NCBI RefSeq assembly: GCF_947090785.1
Contig: NZ_OX352320.1
Location: 3,957,001 to 4,021,000 of the forward strand
Reading direction: 5' to 3'
Source: Rheinheimera sp. MM224
Lineage (GTDB): Bacteria > Pseudomonadota > Gammaproteobacteria > Enterobacterales > Alteromonadaceae
DNA length: 64,000 nucleotides
The notes under the pieces were generated by a model, which saw only the letters and a list, made by a program, of their open reading frames with translations, made no database searches and was not told the origin of the DNA. Below, in pieces: positions 26,412-33,273 of the stretch; position 1 is the first letter of the stretch; the number at the start of each line of letters is the position of its first letter. Made by a program: the position numbers and the translations under genes.

Positions 26412-26447
26412 TTCAATCTCTTCTGCCGTTTCAACAATCCACTTAAC

Positions 26448-27533
26448 CTACCCCGGATACTTCTCCACCCTCAACTGCTCAGCCCGAACCACACGTTCAG
26501 CATCAGCCTCTACTTGCCAGCCGTGCAGATTGTCTTTAATCAGCTGACAGAGTGCATCGATATGAGCGGGCTCGGCATTCAGTGCTGTGATGTATTCGTA
26601 ACGCTCACCACCAGCATGTAAGAAATACTCCTTATTTTCTTCGCCAATTTCTTCAATAGTTTCCAGACAGTCAGCGGCAAAACCGGGGCAAAATACCTGA
26701 ACGCTTTTTACGCCTTGAGCTGGCAACGCCTTTAAGGTTTCATCTGTGTATGGTTTTAGCCATTCTTCGCGGCCAAAACGCGACTGGAAAGTAGTGAGAT
26801 ACTGATCTTTCGTCAGCCCCAACTCCTCAGCAATTAAACGCGAGGTTTTGTAGCATTCACAGTGATAAGGGTCGCCATTGAGTAAATAACGTTTTGGGAT
26901 GCCATGGTAAGACAAAATCAGTTTGTCGGCCTGAGCATGTTGTTGCCAGTGCTGACGAATTTTCTCAGCAGCGGCACGAATAAAAGGGGCGTAGTCAGGA
27001 TAATGCGAGATAAAACGTAAATCAGGTAACCAGCGCCGACGCATAAAATTAGCGGCCAGCTCATCGAAGGTCGAAGCTGAAGTAGAACCCGAATACTGTG
27101 GATACAAAGGCAACACCAGCAACTTACGCACGCCCTGAGCGAACATTTTATCCAGCACAGTATCAAAACTTGGGTTGCCATAACGCATGGCAAAATCAAC
27201 CACCACATTCTGCATGCCTTGTTGCTGCAGCTGGGCAGCAATAGCATCACTTTGCGCCTGGGTATTAAACAACAGCGGCGAGCCTTGTTCGGTAAAGACA
27301 GTGGCATAAGCTTTGGCCGAGCGACGTGGCCGGAATTGCAATATCACGCAATTTAAAATCAGCCACCACAATAAACGCGGTACTTCCACAACACGCGGGT
27401 CTGATAAAAACTGCTTCAGATAACGCTTCAGCGCCTTAGGAGTTGGCTCATCAGGTGTGCCTAAATTAGTCAGCAAAATGCCAATTTTGTCGTTTTGCTT
27501 ATGATCATAGTTGGGGGTGTTGATATAACGCAT
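26448..27533 (-). CDS. hemH: ferrochelatase
   Basis: A 361-residue enzyme that inserts ferrous iron into protoporphyrin IX, the last step of heme synthesis, at the cytosolic membrane face. Family motifs are in order: KIGILLTNLGTPDEPTP, VDFAMRYGNPS, LVLPLYPQYSGSTSAST, LSYHGIPKRY with the metal-accepting H210, CECYKTSRLIAEELG, TTFQSRFGREEWLKPYT and CPGFAADCLETIEEI with the conserved Glu. It reads toward the right end of the island, and the att repeat's hairpin lies 37 bases past its stop. Confidence 0.97.
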   Translation of the reverse strand: MRYINTPNYDHKQNDKIGILLTNLGTPDEPTPKALKRYLKQFLSDPRVVEVPRLLWWLILNCVILQFRPRRSAKAYATVFTEQGSPLLFNTQAQSDAIAAQLQQQGMQNVVVDFAMRYGNPSFDTVLDKMFAQGVRKLLVLPLYPQYSGSTSASTFDELAANFMRRRWLPDLRFISHYPDYAPFIRAAAEKIRQHWQQHAQADKLILSYHGIPKRYLLNGDPYHCECYKTSRLIAEELGLTKDQYLTTFQSRFGREEWLKPYTDETLKALPAQGVKSVQVFCPGFAADCLETIEEIGEENKEYFLHAGGERYEYITALNAEPAHIDALCQLIKDNLHGWQVEADAERVVRAEQLRVEKYPG

Positions 27534-27820
27534 CGCAGATTTATTACTCTTCTGGCTAAGTGAACTTAGTTTACGTCAATTCGATGTAAAAGGTTTACCA
27601 GAAAAATCAGCCGGATAAGCATTTTTCGCAGAAAACTCTGTGCCGCACAAGTTTTGGTTTAGCTTCGATAACTTCCACTGTTTTAGGTTAAAACAGTAGA
27701 TAGTGCATGTCTTTGTAAAATGCAGCGAGAAACACTCAGGGATAAACCAGAGCAAGCTCGTACTTTCCAACCAGCTTTGTTATGTTGTGGTTTTCACTGC
27801 GGGCAGCGGTATAAAGCGGC

Positions 27821-28531
27821 ATGAAGCATTATCAGATTGACAAAGTAAGCACTAAAAACTGGCTGAATGCACTGGAAACAAGCCAGATCACCGAGCTGAT
27901 TGGCAGCAGCTTTAAAGGCGTGGATAGTCAGGCTTATTTTCAGCGTTACTTTAATAATCCAGCTTTCTATCAGCGTTGTGTAAGGCTGTTTTATCAGCAG
28001 GATCAACTGGTTGGCTACTGCTTGCTGACCTTTCGCAAAAACACTGACAACAGCATAGTGATGGGTGCATCGGCCGCTTTTCTGGCCAGCTACAGAGGCA
28101 ATAACAACACTTTTACCTTTTCATTTTTATGGGCGCTGAAAACCTGGCTAAGCCATATCAATCACAACCTGTATTACCTCGACACCATGCTAAGCCCGGC
28201 CATGTACCGCGCTATGGGTAAAAAAGTCGCCTTTATTTACCCCAACCCCGCCATGACAGAAACCGAAATTCAGCTGTATCAGGCCCTAGTGCCTGACGCA
28301 GAGCCAAGCCAGTGGCGAAACCTCGCCTGCTTAAAAACCGTAGGCCGCTCCACCAATTACAGTGACGACGAAGTACAAAGCTTAAAAGCCAGCAACAAAG
28401 CAGAAATTGCCTTTTACTGCCAGCTCAACCCCAGGTTTTCAGAAGGCAGCGCCTTGCTGGTGTTAATTCCTGTCAATCTGAAGCAAATTGTGTGTACGCT
28501 CTGGAAGTGGGCCAGTGGCGCAGTTCGTTAA
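27821..28531 (+). CDS. GNAT-like protein of unknown function
   Basis: A 236-residue soluble protein. The first half has a pattern reminiscent of N-acetyltransferases: a helix pair (ITELIGSSFKG, AYFQRYFNNPAFYQRC), then a beta strand with VRLFYQQDQLVGYCLLTFR followed by ASAAFLASYRGNNNT, the place of the acetyl-CoA loop. The usual Q/RxxGxG/A loop is not clear. No signal peptide or membrane segment. The stop codon lies in the loop of a strong hairpin. It follows hemH divergently with about 287 bases between, in which I see nothing definite. Function unknown. Confidence 0.6.
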   Translation: MKHYQIDKVSTKNWLNALETSQITELIGSSFKGVDSQAYFQRYFNNPAFYQRCVRLFYQQDQLVGYCLLTFRKNTDNSIVMGASAAFLASYRGNNNTFTFSFLWALKTWLSHINHNLYYLDTMLSPAMYRAMGKKVAFIYPNPAMTETEIQLYQALVPDAEPSQWRNLACLKTVGRSTNYSDDEVQSLKASNKAEIAFYCQLNPRFSEGSALLVLIPVNLKQIVCTLWKWASGAVR

Positions 28532-28546
28532 ACTGCGCCAGTTTTT
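28516..28546 (+). terminator. terminator-like hairpin, copy 1 of TGGCGCAGTT palindrome
   Basis: TGGCGCAGTT and AACTGCGCCA form ten perfect pairs, followed by GTTTTTA. The stop codon of the GNAT-like gene is in its loop. The same stem recurs at 32227-32252. Confidence 0.75.
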
Positions 28547-28565
28547 ATCGGCCAATAAGGCTTAA

Positions 28566-30035
28566 CTAATCCGCCACAAAAGGCTTCAGTTCCACCTGAA
28601 TTTCTTTGGTACTCACTTTGTTTCCTTTTAAGAAGTCTTTAATCACTTCGGTCACTTTAGGTGACGACATAAACAAGTTATGTCCGGCATTCACCACCAT
28701 CACCTGAGTTAAATTGGTCAGACCCGCTGTGGCTTCTTTTTGGCTTTGAATATAAGTTCTGCCATCCAATGTGCCTGTCAGCAGCAAAGTTGGCACCTTG
28801 CTCTGAGGCAGAGCGCGGAATTCATCGCCCAAATCTAAACCTGCAACCGCCTTGTTCAGCTGTGGCATAGGGAAATTCAGCGCTTTACCTAACAAGGCAG
28901 TTTTCGCCTGTTCATTCACCAGCTTTAACCGCGGCTCTGTTATACCAGACGCAATATCCATCGCAAAAGACATCACACGAAAAGAGATCGGATCATCAGT
29001 GATATAACCTTGTTTCAAAATAGCCATTAACACGTCGGTATTGCCTTGATCCAGCGTTTGATACAGGCTGAGTAACATAGGCACTGCACGGTCTGGATCG
29101 GCAATCATGGCTGACGCAAACCCTTGCAGATGACTGCGCTGGAACAGCAATTTAAACTCGCTGCCATCTTCTTGTGGAATGCTCAAAGCAAGAGGTTGTT
29201 TTTCCAGTTTGGCATGCACACGGCGGATCAGTTGTTTGACATCCGGATAGGCTTTGGCTGCAGCAGGTTGCTGGTTAATAGCTTGCTGCAAGCGGTCAAA
29301 ATACTCATCGGTACGGGCCGGATATTTCACGGTTTGATCCAGGCCTTCAGCGCTGGCGATCACCACTTTATCAATATACTGTTCGATGTATTTCAGGCTG
29401 GCCAGCGCAAGGTGGCTGCCATAGGAAATGCCCCACAAGGTAATTTTATCGGCCTTAAAATGCTGCCTTAAATCATTCAAATCCTGCACACTTTCTTTGG
29501 TGGTATAACCCCAGACGTCCACGCCTTTTTGGGTCCAGAATTCAACGCATTCTTTGGCCGCTTTTTTATAAAGCTGTTCGACTTCGCCGTCAGTGAAGAC
29601 TTCAGTGGCTGGTATTTTGTGGCTGGACACACATTCAGGTGTGATATCCGAAACACCGGTGCCACGCTGATCCAGCGCTATCACATCACCAAACTCACGT
29701 AATGCCATAAAAAGCGGAAAACGAAAGTTAGGATGTTTAGCGGCTTGAATACCAGAACCACCAGGGCCGCCGGAAAGGTAAATAATAGGCGAACCAGCCT
29801 GTTTTCCTGTGGCCGGAAACCGGATGTATTTCACCGGAATAAGGCGGCTATTTGGCTTAGAGCGATTTTCAGGCACCTGAATACTGCCCTCATAAGCAGC
29901 TACTTTTTGGCCGTCATTTTCAAACACAATACTTTTTTCATTGGCAAAGACCGTAGGTTGAGTTGTGCTTGCCATCGAAGAGTGCGTGCAACTCAGCAGC
30001 AAAGTGGTTATGGTAACTAAGTATCTGAATTTCAT
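28566..30035 (-). CDS. alpha/beta-hydrolase, S33 peptidase (TAP-like) type, predicted lipoprotein
   Basis: A 489-residue exported hydrolase. The N-terminus has a signal with lipobox LLSC (Cys about 16), so it is probably membrane-anchored and periplasmic. The S33 signs are the oxyanion-hole motif LSGGPGGSG, DQRGTGVSD, the nucleophile in WGISYGSH, the acid in LLTGTLDGRT and the His in VNAGHNLF. Relatives release N-terminal residues (proline iminopeptidase, tripeptidyl aminopeptidase). It is divergent from the LytTR-type regulator with about 180 bases between, which hints at common control, but no operator is evident. Substrate unknown. Confidence 0.88.
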   Translation of the reverse strand: MKFRYLVTITTLLLSCTHSSMASTTQPTVFANEKSIVFENDGQKVAAYEGSIQVPENRSKPNSRLIPVKYIRFPATGKQAGSPIIYLSGGPGGSGIQAAKHPNFRFPLFMALREFGDVIALDQRGTGVSDITPECVSSHKIPATEVFTDGEVEQLYKKAAKECVEFWTQKGVDVWGYTTKESVQDLNDLRQHFKADKITLWGISYGSHLALASLKYIEQYIDKVVIASAEGLDQTVKYPARTDEYFDRLQQAINQQPAAAKAYPDVKQLIRRVHAKLEKQPLALSIPQEDGSEFKLLFQRSHLQGFASAMIADPDRAVPMLLSLYQTLDQGNTDVLMAILKQGYITDDPISFRVMSFAMDIASGITEPRLKLVNEQAKTALLGKALNFPMPQLNKAVAGLDLGDEFRALPQSKVPTLLLTGTLDGRTYIQSQKEATAGLTNLTQVMVVNAGHNLFMSSPKVTEVIKDFLKGNKVSTKEIQVELKPFVAD

Positions 30036-30219
30036 ATGTTGATTCCCTTTATTTTCATCGCTCGGTTGAAGCTAACCAGCCCTGACTATTGCTGCTTCTG
30101 GCTGAGTTTGCAGCTGTTAATCTACTGGCGGCAGGGCTTTTTCGGTGAAGGCCGATAAGCGGTATCAAAGGGTCTATAAGCGGTGATGCTAAAAACGAAT
30201 AGATTGTAGAGAGGCTGTT

Positions 30220-31749
30220 CTGAACTATTTACTACTGCTACTGAAATGCTTAGCGCTTGTTGCCATCTGTTGCTGCAACGCGTTGGCTCAGACCGTGATC
30301 CCCATTAGCCATAACGAAGTTATAGTTTGCCCTGTCACCACAGACAACGAGACGCCACCGGCATTTAATGAACCGGGATGCAGCACAATAACGGCCGCTG
30401 AAATAGACCCCCAAAACAAGGCGCTGTGGCTAAGGGCTAAGCTTGAACTGCCGGACCAGGTGCTAAAAAACGACCAGCCTTATGCCATTTATGTGTATGC
30501 CAAAACGTCCAGCCGGGTGTTTTTTAACGGCCACTATCTGGGCCAAAATGGCACACCCAGTCTGTCGGCCAACAAAGAATTTGCCGGATTAATGGACACC
30601 AGCTTTTATCTGCCGCCGGCTTTGTTAACGCAAAAACACAACGAACTGATACTGCAGCTGTCGTCGCATCACGGCTTTTTGCAGCTCAAAGCCCCCATTC
30701 ACTTTATCGGGCTTGGCTCTTATGCATTGCAAGCCGATTCAATCTGGCAAGATAACTGGATATCGCTTATTCCACTGGGCGCGCTGATGATGGGCGCCTT
30801 GTATTTTGCCGTATCCAGCTTTAACCCCTATCGCAGGCAGTCTCATTTGCTGTTTTTTCTGATGGCGTTTTTCGCCGCCAATCAGCTGCTAGCCGAATTA
30901 TCCCGCTATATGTTTAGCTATGCCTACCCTATGCACGATGTGCGGCTACTGCTGATTGTGTCTTTAGCGCTGGGCTTTGGCTGCTGCCTGTGGGTTTACA
31001 ATGTGCTCAAGTTTGCAGAGCAACATCGCGGTCTCTGGATTGGCGGCGGAATAGCCTTAACTCTGGCTGCTGTGCTGCTGGTTCCAGGCTTTGACACTAA
31101 AACCTCTATGGCTATTTTGATGCCAGCGCTGCTTTCCACACTGCTTATCGCCTATCGCTTAACTCAACAGCAGTCCAAAAAGTTATGGTTATTTCTGCTG
31201 GTGTACAGCCTGCTCAGCGCCGCCATCCAGCTTAGCCTGGGCCGTTTTCACGACAGTGTGTTTTATTACCTGATAAGCTTAGTTTTAGGCTTTTTATTTG
31301 TGCAACAGGCACAGGAACTTAGTAAAGAACAAGCCAGAAGAAAAACCGAAGAGCAGCAAGTGGCGAAGCTGCAACTCAAGCTGGATCAGCTAAGCCAAAA
31401 ACAAACGCCGCATAAACTAAAAATCAGCAGCGCTGGCAAAGTCGAATTTGTCTCCACCGACACTTTGGTGTACTGCAAAGCCGCAGGCGATTACACCGAA
31501 CTGTTTTTCAGCGACCAAAAACCCATACTTTACAGCGGCAATTTAAAAGAACTGGAAAGCCAGCTACCCAGCACTTTTTTGCGGGTGCATCGCTCCTACG
31601 TGGTGAACACCGACTGCATCGCCGCCTTAGAAAAATCCACAGCCCAGCAAAACACAGCTGCCAGCACAGGTTTTTTACTAATGAACAACGGCGAGCAAGT
31701 ACCAGTTAGCAGAAGAATATTGCCTATGGTTAGGAGTGCTTTGGGTTAA
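30220..31749 (+). CDS. membrane-bound LytTR DNA-binding regulator, apparent CTG start
   Basis: About 509 residues. From CTG 30220 a clean signal peptide (NYLLLLLKCLALVAICCCNALAQ without its first residue) leads into a periplasmic beta-rich domain (YAIYVYAKTSSRVFFNG, NGHYLGQNG) and about seven membrane helices (about 185-370), a short coiled coil (KEQARRKTEEQQVAKLQLKL in part) and a LytTR DNA-binding domain (VEFVSTDTLVYCKAAGDYTEL, FLRVHRSYVVN, VPVSRRILPMVR). The frame has a stop just upstream, and no ATG, GTG or TTG precedes the signal; AGAGAGG lies five bases before the CTG. A start at TTG 30283 would remove the export signal. Likely a one-component transmembrane regulator; ligand unknown. 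Confidence 0.85.
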   Translation: MNYLLLLLKCLALVAICCCNALAQTVIPISHNEVIVCPVTTDNETPPAFNEPGCSTITAAEIDPQNKALWLRAKLELPDQVLKNDQPYAIYVYAKTSSRVFFNGHYLGQNGTPSLSANKEFAGLMDTSFYLPPALLTQKHNELILQLSSHHGFLQLKAPIHFIGLGSYALQADSIWQDNWISLIPLGALMMGALYFAVSSFNPYRRQSHLLFFLMAFFAANQLLAELSRYMFSYAYPMHDVRLLLIVSLALGFGCCLWVYNVLKFAEQHRGLWIGGGIALTLAAVLLVPGFDTKTSMAILMPALLSTLLIAYRLTQQQSKKLWLFLLVYSLLSAAIQLSLGRFHDSVFYYLISLVLGFLFVQQAQELSKEQARRKTEEQQVAKLQLKLDQLSQKQTPHKLKISSAGKVEFVSTDTLVYCKAAGDYTELFFSDQKPILYSGNLKELESQLPSTFLRVHRSYVVNTDCIAALEKSTAQQNTAASTGFLLMNNGEQVPVSRRILPMVRSALG

Positions 31750-32003
31750 CTCCGGGCGTTCAGACAGGAAGTGCATTTGTGCACAACAACCCACCTTGTT
31801 TCTCATTTATCTGACATTTTGAGATTCAACCCGGTTTGATGCGTATTTGTGATCCACAACTCAGCTCGTACAGGCTCAAAGTGGCCCTGCTGTAGGCTTG
31901 TTCCGGAACATCCAGAAAGGTAAGCGGGCACAAGTTAGCACTGAACAACGGCAGATAACGGACTAAAAGCCGGAAAGCTGTCAGTCTGGCTGACTTGGTC
32001 TGA
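31750..32003. other. intergenic, nothing recognised
   Basis: No coding frame, RNA fold or terminator of note after the LytTR gene. The stretch begins a 1.5 kb region of gene remnants. Confidence 0.4.
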
Positions 32004-32218
32004 CTACGTGGCTACAGCAATGGGATTGAGCGTAAACACAAAATAACGTCTGGCCCGCCCCTCCCCCACAGCTTTGCTTTGTCCGGCATCAATCAGCTTG
32101 GCAATATGACGCTGCAAAGTACGGCGGGCAATAGCAGGATAACTGCTCTGCAGTTCAGCCAAAGTCAGTCTGTAGCTTGACTGATGATCTGGAACAACTC
32201 TTGATTAGTGGCTGACAT
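32004..32218 (-). pseudogene. remnant of a winged-helix regulator
   Basis: Read on the minus strand from ATG 32218 the first frame gives MSATNQELFQIISQAT and stops. Another frame continues as LTLAELQSSYPAIARRTLQR, HIAKLIDAGQSKAVGEGRARRYF and stops at 32004. Together they look like a winged helix-turn-helix of the kind attached to Fic-type or other regulators, interrupted by a frameshift and cut short. No intact partner is present. Confidence 0.6.
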
Positions 32219-32226
32219 AAATAATC

Positions 32227-32252
32227 TGGCGCAGTTTAGGCGAACTGCGCCA
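32227..32252. repeat. hairpin, copy 2 of TGGCGCAGTT palindrome
   Basis: TGGCGCAGTT and AACTGCGCCA, the same ten-pair stem as at 28516, around a different loop (TAGGCG). No T run, so it is a repeat rather than a terminator here. Confidence 0.7.
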
Positions 32253-32309
32253 TTTGGTGTTCTTCAGAAGTTTTGGGAAAGCTACGAATGCCCCACGGGG
32301 TGAAGGGCA

Positions 32310-32370
32310 AGAACTGACACCAAAGGTTGCAAGATATTGCCTATGGTGAGGAGTGGGTTGAGGTAAGGTC
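32310..32370 (+). pseudogene. relic of a LytTR gene 3' end
   Basis: ATATTGCCTATGGT then AGGAGTG matches the last codons of the intact LytTR gene at 31718-31739 with one mismatch, and the bases before it translate to GQELTPKVAR, resembling GEQVPVSRR of that gene. A decayed duplicate is the simplest reading. Confidence 0.4.
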
Positions 32371-32466
32371 GGCATACGCACACCGTTGGTTATTTAGGCC
32401 TACAAAAAATAACCTCACAGGTAATAATTTATAGACCATTATCTTGGCTTACGGTTTTGTAATGGA

Positions 32467-32757
32467 CATTAGCTTTGGGCGAATTACAGTGTTAACGAGG
32501 ATTTCACAGCTATCTATGAATATACATTGCTTAATTTCGGTGTTGGTCAGGCAGACCTATACACCAGCCAACTGGAAAATACCTTCCACCTTCTGTTCAG
32601 CTCTCCATTGATGGGACATGACTGTCCGGAAATAGCTGTTGGGGTACGTTGGCATGATCACCAGCGCCACACTATTTTTTACCGAAAACGTGATAAAGAT
32701 ATTTTTGTGATCAGAATACTGCATCCACAGATGGAACCTCTGAATCATTTCTTTTAG
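32467..32757 (+). pseudogene. ParE-type toxin, 5'-damaged
   Basis: The frame, open from 32467, reads NEDFTAIYEYTLLNFGVGQ, then ADLYTSQLENTFHLLF, PLMGHDCPEI, and ends HTIFYRKRDKDIFVIRILHP and QMEPLNHF, matching the ParE/RelE fold through its C-terminal strand. The first 15 or so codons are missing or out of frame: an ATG at 32463 lies in a different frame and an in-frame stop directly precedes. The first usable start (TTG 32527) would lose the N-terminal helix. No ParD antitoxin gene lies beside it, consistent with a dead toxin-antitoxin module. Confidence 0.65.
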
Positions 32758-33097
32758 CTCTGACTAACATCAGGCGGCTCTGATGGGCCTAACAGCGTCA
32801 GATTGATAAAGCAGTGCTTCAGCCCCAATGATTCCGGTTACAAATTTAACAGCTTTTTTGTAAAGAGAACCAGTTATCCAGCCCCTCGCCTTTGCCAAAA
32901 CACTATCAATTAGATATAGCTGAAGCAGTTAAAAATCAGTCGCAACACCAAATAATAAGCAATTGATAATTAATCATTTTCTACATAACTTATTGCTTAA
33001 CAAGGCCAGCTACGATGAAAAAAAATTCACCAGACAGTTGTGTAAAATTTTCGCATGCACTACATTCTAGAAACCTTGGGGAAGGTTTAAATTAAAA
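32758..33097. other. intergenic before the mannan TonB receptor
   Basis: AT-rich, no coding frame. It probably holds the promoter of the receptor gene at its right end; no clear -35/-10 pair was chosen. Confidence 0.4.
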
Positions 33098-33111
33098 TGT
33101 AACCGGTTACC
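33098..33111. promoter_or_regulatory. mannan-regulon operator TGTAACCGGTTACC
   Basis: Contains the perfect 12-base palindrome GTAACCGGTTAC with central CG, 163 bases before the receptor start. Members of the same family lie at 42367, 43705, 45733 and 58771. Confidence 0.8.
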
Positions 33112-33273
33112 ATCAGTTAAAGTGTAAAACCTGACTGTGAAGTTTCACTGTTACATAAACTAGAAATACAACGGGTGTTTTGTGTTGCATGCTGTACCAC
33201 TTTGTCTTAGCGGAGAAGGTGCCTGCTGTCTTGCCTTGCAAAAGAGCCCGACCAGTCAACAGGACAAAGAGAT

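Noticed and set aside
26307..26621. 104-codon frame across the right att repeat
   Set aside because: It crosses the repeat and runs antisense into hemH; a chance frame.
31880..31915. GTTCCGGAAC palindrome as an operator
   Set aside because: A short palindrome in a decayed stretch, with no nearby start it could control.
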